From Anisakis pegreffii (Eukaryota > Nematoda > Chromadorea > Rhabditida > Anisakidae): a DNA stretch of 64,000 nucleotides. Shown here piece by piece: positions 39,145-50,796 of the stretch. The position numbers and the translations under genes were made by a program. Numbering within the stretch: the first letter of the stretch is position 1; every line of letters begins with the position of its first letter. Location: assembly GCA_035041965.1 (NCBI GenBank), contig JAPYMA010001845.1, positions 53,339-117,338 of the forward strand, read 5' to 3'. Below the pieces are notes generated by a model that was not told the origin of the DNA, made no database searches, and was given only the letters and a program-made list of their open reading frames with translations.

Positions 39145-40268
39145 TTGAATTCAAAATTATTCCTGTTTGATCAGTCAATATAAACAGAAGCAGTTCCTAC
39201 AAAAAGTCATGCAACGAAAACATTCGTGAAGCTAAAAATGATCAGTTGTCCTCATCACATTCATCGATGAGTCGGCTCGCCTCAATCGATTCAGTTGAGA
39301 GCCACACTCCTTTTGCAACACTCCTCATCGTCACTCGACGATTTCTCAGTATTTTGAATACACACCTAAAAACACATAAAATAGCTAAAAGAAAATTGTG
39401 TATAAATTAGAGCAATTTCATAGCTATCCGTCTTGGGGACATTTAACTAATCTATTTGAAAAATGAGAATATATTCCAGACAACAGTATGGAATGTTCCA
39501 TTAAATCTGTTCGCTTGTACCACCGTAAAAGATATAAAGTTGCGCTCATCGGAGAAATAATTGACTTGAAAGTTAAGTGCGTTATGACAAACGGCAATGG
39601 ATTAGCTCACCACACAGAAAATGTGAGACATACGAGCGCAACGAGTAGTGCATAAGGTGCATGATTGTACATGAACGTGAAGCCTGAAGCAGAAACGTTC
39701 AATAAACGAAACCAAACAACTTTTATAAGCCAAACAAAGTTGATCACTAACAACTAAGAACACAGTGGCGTCGGTCGATTGCAATCAATTCAATTGTCAA
39801 ATAACATGCTGTAATGTGGTTATATGACGAGTACATTACGACAATTGTTAAGTGACCATTCACGAGAGCAAACATTCGTTGAGCACCAACGAAAATATTC
39901 AAAGATGCACAATAAATTGAGAACATTACAAACTGAGAGTTGTAAACACTGAAGGTAATTTCAGTAAAAGGCTACGGAATAGAATTTCGATGAGCGATTC
40001 TCGTGTCAATACGATTTTCGAACTGACTTTATGGTCGGCAAAATCGATCAGATCAAATCAAAAAATCTGATTATTCATTACGAGCAATATTCAGAAGTGT
40101 GTCATTATTTTGTCACACAGAAATTCGAAAGACTACTGTCAACATTTTGTGTTCGATCACAGATAACCACAAAATTCTAAAACGCTCGGACAGTGCAATC
40201 CACAACTTAAAGTTGCTTACAACCTGGAGCAGAAGGAACAAATACAAAATAAGCATTCACCGAGCATT

Positions 40269-43200
40269 TCATCGACCTTTGTTAGTTGCTTGAACTAAAT
40301 TCATTGTATTGACTGCCTTCAACTTCATCTCATCACCTAACGAAGTCATAACCATCACCGTTTCAGCTAAGAACAGCCAACTACGAATGAAATCGAAATA
40401 TTAGTGCTCATGCAAGTTGTAATATACACACGCACACACACACATACAACACCATACACATACACCAGTCTCAATTACAAAAATTGTTCAAATGCTTTGT
40501 CATACCTCTAAAAGATTCCTCATCATCGATATTGAATCGAAGTATCATATCAAGAACAGCACCATTTGTCCATCCAAACCCCATTTGCACTGGGTATTCA
40601 CCACCAACGCCAGGTCGACCATCATCAAAACGTATATCATACTTTTCCCAACAAGCTGCCGGCTAAAACTAGATGAACAACTTTTGCTTCCTTTTTTTCA
40701 CATTTTCAAACAGTTGATAATCAAGCAAGAAAGATATTCGTTGGCAGTGTATTCAAAAGAACTACATTGACTACTGCTATTAATATAATCGGTATTCAAA
40801 ATCGAACCAACACATCGAAAATTGAATACGAAAGACGACGCCGTTACTATACAATTACTCAACAACAGAACAAACCCGCTTGCCAGATGGATTGATCAGG
40901 CCATTGTAGACCGTGCGGACAAACTTGCTGGCAGTTTGCAGTGCGATTTCATACAGATCTTCATTTGATGACAATCTGAGACTTTCAACGAACAAATGTG
41001 TTGATGGCGCCCATCCATTAGGAAAGTCCCACTGCTCATGACATTCTCTATCCAGCGACGATGGAATACCACCTGCATGCTTACCATCTCTCAATCGTAT
41101 TCCTTCTATTCGAATCACCAACAAAAAGCCCAAACAATCGAAAATTGACAGCCACTGAACGAGATATATATCGAAATAAAGAACGAACCCCTGTAATCGA
41201 GTGCACCACCGGATGAATACCGCAAATAGTAGTTGACTCTATCAGCCTTTTGCGACTTTGCTCGACCCAATAGCAACGGGAAAACATTACTCGGATAGAA
41301 TTTACGGCGATGTTTTCTCTTGGCGAGATCGTAGTCGAACCATACACCGGCGGCTTCATTCCATAAAACAGCCTCAATTCCACTCCATAATTCATCAGCC
41401 ATCTTGCGATATTTTTGCGATTTACTAAAAAAAATAATGCCTATACTAAGAAAAGTGACCAAAACGCGATGATAACGACATATCTGTTCTGAGTATCAAA
41501 ACAGATTCTCAACGAAATGATTCTCTCAAAAAAATAATAGCAAACTGAAGAACGGATGCAAATATGAAACTGCTTGTTTCAAGTCGATCGTCCAAATACC
41601 AATGATCACTAATCAAAATATTATGGAAACGCAACTATCTGTGCTTACAACTGAAGTGTTTGTCAGTTGTGAACTCAATGTTCTATACTGCTTTTACTTA
41701 TGCAAACCAATATGGTATGTTATGGAATCGAAAACCAACACTACGAAAAAATTATCTAACGACGAACTACATCTTATAATGAACAGTCACGGTTACCTAC
41801 ACGCAGCTGAATGAATTTCAATCCAGCAAAATTGACGACGCTTCAGAACTCTCATTTTTTTAAAACGGTATTTACCCTTTGCCCATTTCCTCGTACAACA
41901 AAAAGTGTGAACAATCGAGAAATGAACCACCTATCAGAACCCAGACTGTGATATATGTCTGCTGCGGTATCATAATTCCAAACCATAAACACATTCAGAT
42001 CGACCGGCAAAATCTTATTCGTTCGTATGGAATATTTCGAATCTGGAATGAAGTCGAGCGACAGTTTGAAACTCTGATTTCGTCAACATGTCAACGCCTT
42101 CATTGCTCAAATCTATCAATCAGGACTGACTGATCAATGAAAAAAGTCGTTACTAAAAATTAGCGATGAATCAATCACATTAGCACGATACAAAATCAGT
42201 TTAGTGGATGATTTTGTACCAGAAGCATATGACATTCGTCCCCATTCGAATTTCAATACCGCTGAAATTTCAATAGTCTCTCATGAATATCGTGATCAGC
42301 ATTCAGATTTTGACGACAAATTGCCATTAATTTTACTAGAAGACGTATCGAAAACACTTCCAGTCACGCAGAAATATATCGTGATCGGTTTTGAGACGAG
42401 AACAATACGAAGACATTACGTGAATGTGCTCCACTATACGCGAACCATCTCGAGCTGAAGTCAAGACCAGATTCGCATGCGCTCGCTATTGACGACCAAA
42501 TGAACTCTGCACCACCCGTGCCTTTCAGACCGTTGTACAAATCCACCAAGTAGTTCTCAGGCCGAGGGCAATTCGATGCAGCCTGAACATGTCAGAAATG
42601 AACCTGCATCGGCCAGCTTGTGATCATTAATGGCAGCAGCACGGATCTTATCACATTATACATTACATTCTGCAAGTATGAATGAACGAAAGATGCAAAA
42701 TGGAAATTTTTCGACAAACAAAACGTAGATAACCCGATATTGGAACATTGTATAGTGCTGGCTGGAATCGATCGATACAACCACCGATCTATTGGCAAGC
42801 CACCACGATAACTCGGCATCGACTAGCGGTAGACATTCACTCAGAAAAGTTTCATTGCCAGTAGCTTGATAATAATCAGCAAGCATTTGAGTGAAGAGTG
42901 GCGGTTGACTTCGTCTCGATAACCTCAAACGAAATCAACACATCACATTTTATGATGCATGCAAATTTCAATCACGTGACTGTGACAAGTGCAAATAAGT
43001 AATGGTACATATGTGAATAATACCAATACCAAGCGGTTTACGAGAGAAAATTGGAAAACATTATTATTTAAAAAAAATTAAATCATCTTATTCTCTTAAT
43101 CATATACTTAAGATAATAAGAGGAAAGAGGGCAAGAAAAAATTGTTTAATTACAAATTCACTTACTGGATATTGCCTGCATTCGGAATGAATCCGTGGTA

Positions 43201-44947
43201 ACGTATGACTGTTGCGAAGTTTTCAATCATGTTACGAACAGTTACTGTCATATTCGAGAACAGCAAACCTGACCGATGGGATAAGATCAATTTCCGAAAT
43301 TCAATTATGTTCTTAAAGTATTACAACTTTCGATAGTAGCATGATTCAACTACATTTTGAATGAGATAATTGACTGTGCTGGAGAGACGGGAGAAACAAA
43401 AAAACAAAATACGTAAATCATGCGCCAGCTATCACTCAATTTGCATAACTGGGAAAAAATTTCGACAAAATGAGAACGTAACTGAGCACTACTTAATAAC
43501 TCCTGATCAATGGCGGAAGATCAATATCATAAACTCTGGATGCAACTCACCTTTCATAATCCAATAGGAATCCCAATAAAAGTACATTTGAAAAAAACCT
43601 CCAGGCACTACGAATGGATTAGGTACCGGTAAAACTGGAAAGATTTCCGGTTTTTCCCTGACTTTATCATCGAATTCTCTACCCAGAAATTTCCAAATGC
43701 CATTCAGTCGCTTTGCCAGTGACCTGATGTGCAATTCAGTAGAAATTAAGAAAGAACGCTTTAATTCAAAAACGCAGAATACTCTACGATAGTACCAAAA
43801 AAGTGAAATTTATTTCCAAATGAGCGTCTTCGCCTTGACCATTCACCATTAAAGCTATTAATAATAATGACTAAGAGACTGCTCAAAATGATCAACGTTA
43901 ATGCGAACGAAAAAGTGAGGATACGAAGAATGAAACGTTTCATTCGCTGAGACAAAAATGAAAGCGGAGCAGTTTGTGTCGAAAGAAATTGACCCTCCCT
44001 CCAATAATTCTTCTCAGTAGGAACTGATGTTATCATTCAAAGCGAATTATTGAAATCTTTCTTAATTATCCAGTATCGGTCATCATTTATGGATCAGCAA
44101 ACCTCAATTTCGTGTCTTTCACCCGGCGTAAATTCGGTGGATCTTCAGTCCAATCAATTAACTTTGCAACCTTCAAATATGGAAAAGGTGCAAAATTTTG
44201 CGAACAAAACCGTTTGAAATCGTCTCGTTTCAAGGGGTATTCTAATCTGAAAACTAAATCTTCAACGAATAATTTCTTGAACGGTTATTGACTCTGATGT
44301 CCGATGACAAATAAGAGATTATTGTGGAATTATATTGAAAACGATAAATTTCAAAAAAAAAGCTAAAAGAAAACAAACTTATTTAGTGCATTGATAATAG
44401 CATCTGGAGATTGTAGCATCATATCACCGGGACATGTATTTTGTAATCCAAATGCCCAGGCAGCATGAACCAATTTACCCGAGCAATAAATATTTGATAA
44501 CGGTCCTGTGCATACTGGTTCCGAGCAGTTCGGAAGAACTGGCTCGGAAATGACATCGACATGGTGCTTCAACTAAAATGCCTCAAAAAATACCATTTAA
44601 TGAAAACAATTGGTTCTAAAGCTATCGATTCACTCTCATCAGTTCACCAATTTTTTTCACATAATTTACACTTACAAACTTCTTGTAGTTCTTGTGATGC
44701 CTTCTTCGATGGCTTGATTACGGAAGAATGGGGCGGCCAGATGGCTTTTAATACACTGTAGATTGATCCAGTTTTGACGTCAATAAAACAAAGGTATCAA
44801 TAATCTGAACAAACAGTAACAACTTACGCGTATCGTCATCCATTTACTTGCACTTTCCGATTTGCTCACTCCAATACGAAACGAATGGCAATACAACTGA
44901 ATCAAAGTAGACGAGTAAAGCACAACGAACAACCACGACCACCACAT
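40269..44947 (-). CDS. Divergent secreted trehalase (GH37), about 13 exons
   Basis: Eleven exons chain without frame error: 44572-44379, 44246-44103, 43723-43551, 43268-43166, 42923-42734, 42582-42420, 42042-41931, 41424-41189, 41105-40876, 40662-40506, 40366-40269 (599 aa). Upstream, 44947-44828 gives a signal peptide (MWWSWLFVVLYSSTLIQLYC) and 44755-44680 a linker, but the frame between these two is off by one, so the 5' end is unresolved. GH37 landmarks in order: IYCSGKL, PGGFFQMYFYWDSYW (signature 1), RSQPPLFTQML, CPRPENY, ESGLDFSSRW (catalytic Asp, 42462-42460), ILPVDLNVF, QWDFPNGWAP (signature 2) and VGGEYPVQMGFGWTNG (the catalytic Glu is the one in GGEY). It hydrolyses trehalose to glucose if active. 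The signature-1 Arg, a known substrate-binding residue in insect and bacterial trehalases, is Phe here (codon 43596-43594). No C-terminal membrane anchor is seen. Confidence 0.9.
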
Positions 44948-45967
44948 CGATGATGCACAGCTGAGCCGACGTATTCACTTATATCACATGTGCATGTGAA
45001 TGAGAAAGTATATAGCTGAGTGACAATATCATACAAACACTTCTAGTTTTATTAATGGCGATGAGTTGAAAATTCAAGAAGATATTACTGATGAAGGCGG
45101 CGGCGTACATAGATGATTTACAGCCTTAGGCAGAGCTGATCACCCTTGTAGTGAATTCTCTAAAAGCATCGGAATTATTTCAATGATCAATAAGTTTGTT
45201 TACTGTCAATTAATTATCTATTTTATTAAAGTAATCAATTCCCTATGATCAATTAAGCATTTTGAAAATAGCATGGAAAAGATCTGAGGTGACTAGGAAA
45301 AAAACAACGTCCCAATTGATTAGTAACTCCATCTTTACATTCTCGAATCCTCACTTATGAGAAAATTTCTGCCCCATTAAAAGCACATCTGTAGGCGAAT
45401 CGCCTTCTTCCGCCCGCTTCATCAAGCCATTTCTAGGCCGTTAATAACCTGATGGTGTGACAAGAATGTATGGTGTCCAAAAGTGTCGTTCCCTTGTACT
45501 GTCTCAGTATAATTAGTGCTTCTCAGCCTTTTTCAGCCAATCACCCAAGTGAGCTGAGAGCGCAGTTGACTCGCCTACTTTGCCTTCTCTTTCTATCAGT
45601 ATGTAGTAATGGCTTTGAAGACGGTTCAGACGGTAAAAATCACAGTAACAATTATTTAACCTTACTTTCAGGCACCGTGATGCTTGCTTAAAAAAACATG
45701 GCCATCTCAGATTCTAGATGTAACGGCAGTATATAATTCACGCTTATTAATAAATGTTCCATGCGAAATTATGACTAGCGCTTATAATTCACATTATTAA
45801 ACCAGAGAGTGCTCCACTATGTTGTTGTCGGTCCTTTATTGAGGCCTAGATTTGATGCTTCGCTGATTCTTCTATTATCAAACCACTCTTAGAAAAACTT
45901 TACAGCATTTACACCTCTTGCAGAGATCTGCATTAGTTTTCGGGAGGCCCATTGTGTGGAGAGGGCC

Positions 45968-46126
45968 GTGACGATTTCCAGTGAATTATCATCCTCACGG
46001 ATGCAGAGGAATTTTCAGTCGCCACAGACGAGGGGGTACTCGAATGGAATCTCACACGGGAGCGCGGTATTTTGAAATCCCCGCGGGGGCAGCCCATACT
46101 TTGTTTTTATTTTGGGTTATACGATA
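45968..46126 (+). repeat. Dispersed GC-rich repeat R1, copy 2
   Basis: It starts GTGACGATTTCC and ends GGGTTATACGATAG, matching 14609-14763 over its length. It ends only 24 bases before the acceptor-defined exon of DM13 gene B, so it sits inside that gene's upstream intron. Confidence 0.7.
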
Positions 46127-46149
46127 GGAATAACTTATTCAAATTTCAG

Positions 46150-47077
46150 TCGTATGTATCTGTGGTAAAGTTGAACAAGGAAGCTCCATCAAGTTATTGT
46201 TGCATTCGTAATCAACAGAACATTCATCGAGGACTGATCGGTTCTTTTTACAATGTCTCATCTGCGCCAGTTGCCGTTCTTGATACCAAAACGTTGCTTA
46301 TTCCAAATTTCAGCTTTGAGGGCACCAAACCACCCGGTTAGTGTTTATGGCATATCCTTTCTTACAGAGGATTATATTGCTGACACGAACATCCATATTC
46401 AATCAGTTTGCGTTTGCAGTATGAATGCACAATATGATGAATACTTCATTTTAAAGCATTTTTCAGAATCTGCTTTTCTTATATGATACGATTCAAACAG
46501 CAACAAATGGCTCAACCAGAGCAATCACCTTTCAGTTTATTAACTCACCCATGATTATTCCGAATATTCGTTTCGCTTTCACTACGATTCATTTTGGGAG
46601 CGCAGTGCCATCATCTGATGTTACCAAATCAACATCTGCATAAACAGAAGCAAATTTTTTTTAGATGGATGGATCTTTGCCGGTGAAGGTGATGTAGACA
46701 AAGAAACCGGAAAAAGAGGTTATGTCGTTGGACGAGACACTAAACAACGGTACAATATATGTGTTCGATTATTGAGCCATCACAACATTCTTTTATAAAA
46801 TCACTGTAAAACTGCACTTCATTTCATTGCGATTATTTGCAGACATTGTCCATTACGTGAAAACTACATTGGCGACAAAAATTTGTTGGTGAGATTAGCC
46901 GATGGACAAACAATTTTTGACATCAACTACATAGCCGTTTTCTGCTATGAATATGCTGTTGATTTTGGCCATATTTCATTCAGTTTGAATGCACACGATA
47001 TCATCGTACCTCCATATATTCCATCTGTGCAACAACACAATGCTGTGATTGATTATCAGTCTCAGTTAGAATGCTAA
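46150..47077 (+). CDS. DM13-domain protein B, three 3' exons (5' end unresolved)
   Basis: Exons: 46150-46336, 46665-46749, 46843-47077, phases 1 and 2, stop TAA, with AATAAA at 47086-47091. The encoded part is about 168 aa and one DM13 domain: GLIGSFYNVSSAPVAVLDTK, LLIPNFSFEGTKPPDGW, FAGEGDVD, a GYVVGRD turn, NLLVRLADGQTIFDINYIAV, then FCYEYAVDFGHISF. The order and spacing (opening Gly-x-Phe strand, NF-x-F/Y-x-G turn, late Cys and VDFGH end) fit DM13 well. A Cys pair precedes the domain (SSYCCIRNQQN). The first exon with the signal peptide is not settled; a candidate ends LRAQLTRLLCLLFLS at a GTATGT donor near 45600 in the right phase. It converges on the GILT gene, with stops 160 bases apart. 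Confidence 0.75.
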
Positions 47078-47237
47078 TTCTACAAAATAAACTACACTTA
47101 TCAATAATCTTCACAAGAATCTCAACAAAGTGGCACCTTTTGAATGATATAGCTGAGATATACTGAACATTTTCTACGACTAAAACCTAAAATTGAATTT
47201 ATTCGTTCGGAAGATGACTGGTCCAGAACAAGCTTCG

Positions 47238-48611
47238 TTAATAAGTGTTTAAGTTGTTGTGACATCGACTGGGTGCATATTCACATAAATTGCACTCTTT
47301 TCGTGCATCGTTTGCGCCATAATACCATCGACAAAGGAAATTTGCAAGATCCTTGATATAGCCTTGCATTTCAAGTGTACTGTAGTCGTTTATGACCAAC
47401 CATGGTATAAAATGCTTCAGTTCAGGCTCTAGATTTTCACTTGCGTATGCGGTTCGCAACTGTAGTTTGTGGCCCTCCTCAGAATTCGTGCATTTCCTTG
47501 AATAAAACAGCATCAAGTCTCATTTCGTAAACTTTGTTTTCTGCTGAATCAACCAACCAGTTGTCTCTATGAGTTAATTTGTCAGTGAATCACTATCGTC
47601 TTTCATATTCCTTTCTGTATTCAGTTCTTGTATAAGTTTTTATAAATCCATTAAAATTTCATCTAATTTAGTTGATCAGCTAAAAAACTATAGTTATAGT
47701 AATGCATATGTACAAATGAATTTTTATGATCAAAATTCGAATCATTCACCTGATAGAATGCTTTTTTGCTGATGACCATCCCAGTTTATTGGAACACTTC
47801 TCGAATGCACTTCGATCGTTTCCACGTTCACGTACTTCACGCATATGGCACACTATATATTCGATCGTCTCTTCATAGCCTGTTTTAGCCTGTGAATTGA
47901 AATAGACACCTTATTTGAATGTATTTTTGTTTACCGTTCCTGTTTTTTTGTCAGTTTCTTCTGTATCAAAGTCGAACTCTGTTGTTCTTGAAATGCATTC
48001 TCAGGCGACTCTTTCGAATGGACCTGTTAATGAAGTTTCGTTTGATCTGCTGATGTTTACGCCAAAAGAATTTTTTGTGCAGGGAGAGACGCATAAACTT
48101 AATGATAACCTGAACACAGTCATGTATCGTATTGCCGACACATTCAGCAAGTCCATGTTGACACGTCACATTGCCGTCATTGTCCACTTTACCGTTTCCG
48201 TAAGGAAGGAATCTGAATACTCGGACGTTTACTCGTTTCACTGAATGAGACAGCAATTCCAAATGTAATTGCTTCTTTAACAATAAACTCAGTGCATTGT
48301 TTTATTCGTAACTTCAAATTCATTTGTGATTAAGATTTCTGATTAAATGCGAATAAATCAATGAGAGTTTATGTTGAGAAAGTTATCGATCAAACATTGA
48401 AAAAAAGAAGAATGAAGCGAGAGTGATACTTGATTTTGAAAAATTTGCGTAATTTTTTGTTCGACCAAACATTCTCATAGAAGTTGTCGACAATCGTTGC
48501 TTGAGAAAACGGACAATGCGTTGCGTATAATAAAGTCAACTGAATCCGTTGTCCATTGGAATTTCTTTTATAAAGGGCACATTTGCTCGTATCGAAGCAT
48601 TCGTTGACGAT
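47238..48611 (-). CDS. GILT-like protein A with CXXS active site
   Basis: Exons: 48611-48430, 48212-48110, 47889-47750, 47496-47238; phases 2,0,2 all agree. AATAAA is at 47203-47198. GILT proteins are secretory/lysosomal thiol reductases that reduce disulfides at acidic pH. Seen here: LTLLYATHCPFSQ (the CXXC site is CPFS, codons 48515-48504), FLPYGNGKVDNDGNVTCQHG with LAEC completing the family signature CQHGxxECxxN, the mid-region CHMREVRERGNDRSAFEKC, ELKHFIPWLVIN, and the tail NFLCRWYYGANDARKEC. It covers about 228 aa without the N-terminus. The first exon boundary at 48611 is uncertain: an open, signal-peptide-like frame lies just upstream in another frame, separated by only about 34 bases. 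It is the tandem neighbour of GILT-like B on the same strand. Confidence 0.82.
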
Positions 48612-49499
48612 CTATTGATATAACATCTTTCGATTTATCATTAACTTGTTTTGGGTCAATCTTTGATTCTTCATCAATAGAACTGTTTAGTGAAATTGAA
48701 CGCAGTATGCATGTTACAATACAAACATTAAAAAGAATAAGAATTAGTGAACTTCGATCTTTCGTTCACATTCACATCGCATGCAAATTGTCAACAAAAA
48801 AATGGTTGAAGATATTTCTACTCAAAAAATTTAGTGATGAAATAGCTCCAATCATAAATTGCTTTTAGCAAATACTTTTTCTAACTTTACTTAATGATAT
48901 GTGAAAATTTTGACATGAAACAGGGAAAATAATATCAGTTGAGAAATCATTGGGTTCTCAAAATTTCTATTGACAAAATTTCTTGTTTTTCCATAAAATC
49001 AAGTATCAAATCTGTGAATATCATTGAATGTTTGTAAATATTACTACGAGAAGTTAGACGAAAAACTTATACGTAAAGTCGAAACCTGTGTGGATTCACA
49101 CCAGAAATCAGGTGGCAGCATGCATCGTGAACCAGTGCGTGTCACTGATCGATTCGTTTTCTTATTCAAAACTTTATGCCAAGTGAGCAGTTTTGATTTT
49201 AGCATTGACTGATACGCCTGAATTAGGCATAATTTCGTAAGCTGTTTGAAATTTCCATCTTGCTATTAGCTCAAATGTTTTATTTAAAAATGGCGTTGTT
49301 GATTTTTAAAACTCTGTTTTCAATTCATGAGATAAGCGTTGAATGAGAGAAAGTTCGCATGAATACATGAATGGATTCAAATGATACTTTTGAGGGGACC
49401 GCTGGGGTTATATTTGCAAATGAACTATTGGAAAGAGTTTGCTGTGATCACGCACTATTCTATTGTGGAACGAACGACCAACAAGTTACTGGAACACAC

Positions 49500-50796
49500 C
49501 TGCATTCCAGCTAAACTTTTGTCGTTGATCGATATCCATGGCAAGAAAAGATATGTTGCAGGTTTCAATGTTCGAGCCATTTTTTCCACTATTGCTTCTT
49601 GTCCGTTTTCTCGTGATGATTTCATGCAATACCTTGAAACGATTATGAATGCAATATGGAAATATTACATTTCTGCGTGCACTCATTGTCAGATACGACG
49701 GAAAATCAATAGCTGATCAAGATAAACTAATCACCTAATCAACTGTTGTTCATTATCTGATATAATCTCATTGCCGCATGATATTTCGCTCTCCTCGGCA
49801 GTCCGATTGTATTTGATGCTCAATTCAACACAAAACACAAAGTGGTGAAGTTTCTCACCATTCAGATACTCAATCGCACAAGAGAGTAATTCGTTCAACT
49901 GCAATCAACAACTGAATGAACACTTCTGTTCACACAGAACATCACCTCAGAACAATGAACACGAAACGTGTGTTTCGTTTCCATTCGAAATCCTACCTTG
50001 CATTCTGGATCGTCAAACACGCATTTTTTCGGTTTGTAAGAGTGTTTGTTTAAGGTTACTGGGAACAGACGAATTGTTGCTCTTTCGGGATGTGAAACCA
50101 AATTTGGGTAGAGCTTTTCGGTAATAAAATTTTGCGAATCGTTTGCATTTCCATCCAAAAATATCTGAAAGATAAAATATGCTTGTTTTTTACTCAGAAG
50201 CATTTTTGCTAACAATAAGCATTGCTTCTTAAACGTTGATCAAAAAAATGCTCCTTGCACAACTACAGTATGATGAATTAATTTTTCTGAATTCTGAAGC
50301 AGTCTCTCTATTATCAACTACATATTACGAGTTATACGCAGATAATTTGTTTTTCTTAATGTGATCAGTCAATATAAAGAAATATTTAAACAGCAACTTT
50401 TTAGAATGTCAGAAAACCTAGAGCAACAAAAAATTGTTCGTCGGAAAGCATAAGACGCCATTAATCAGTTACACTCGGTAATAATTCTCATCGATAAATA
50501 TAATTTATTCTGGTCATTACTGAATACGTAAAGCATTCTGCGTGTTGCTGTATTCTTGCTAAGATTGGTTAAGTAAGTTCAGTCTCCAATGAAAAAACCT
50601 TAATATCGAACGGTCGATTGCGCATATTCTTGCGATATGTTGCACAGTATCGTTCCGTTCCACATTCTTCCTCAATTTTTACATGATCGCACCAGAAATC
50701 ACTGGGTAAGTTACACTCACCATTGATAAGTGCATTCAAATAAGAAATTATGACGAATTTTATGAGTAACTTCAGTGATACAGCCATCATCCGCAT
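49500..50796 (-). CDS. GILT-like protein B lacking both active-site cysteines
   Basis: Exons: 50796-50599, 50164-49997, 49898-49735, 49632-49500, phases 0,0,2; the last exon is not identified. It starts MRMMAVSLKLLIKFVIISYL, a signal peptide, then a Cys-rich GILT N-terminal region (CNLPSDFWCDHVKIEEEC, ERYCATY). The thioredoxin-like segment reads FLDGNANDSQNFITEKLYPN where canonical nematode GILTs have a CPDC-type site before QNFxxxxLYP: both cysteines are gone (A and S). The CQHGxxEC signature is reduced to CVFDDPEC. Downstream LNELLSCAIEYLNGE, YCMKSSRENGQE and LFLPWISINDKSLAGMQ match the family in order. It shares with GILT-like A the same phase-2 intron with an unusual CAAG acceptor. Probably a secreted or lysosomal pseudo-enzyme; the reading frame is intact, so not an obvious pseudogene. 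Confidence 0.8.

Noticed and set aside
42204..42458. 84-codon plus-strand frame
   Set aside because: Antisense to the trehalase exon carrying ESGLDFSSRW and the following intron.
47915..48244. 109-codon plus-strand frame
   Set aside because: It is antisense to GILT-like A exons whose phases and signature motif (CQHGLAEC) establish the minus strand.
49024..49212. 62-codon plus-strand frame with VCKYYYEKLDEKLIRKVETC
   Set aside because: The Cys-Tyr-Tyr pattern faintly recalls a GILT tail, but it is on the opposite strand from both GILT genes and has no acceptor or partner exons.
49381..49716. 111-codon plus-strand frame
   Set aside because: Antisense to the GILT-like B exon encoding LFLPWISINDKSLAGMQ.
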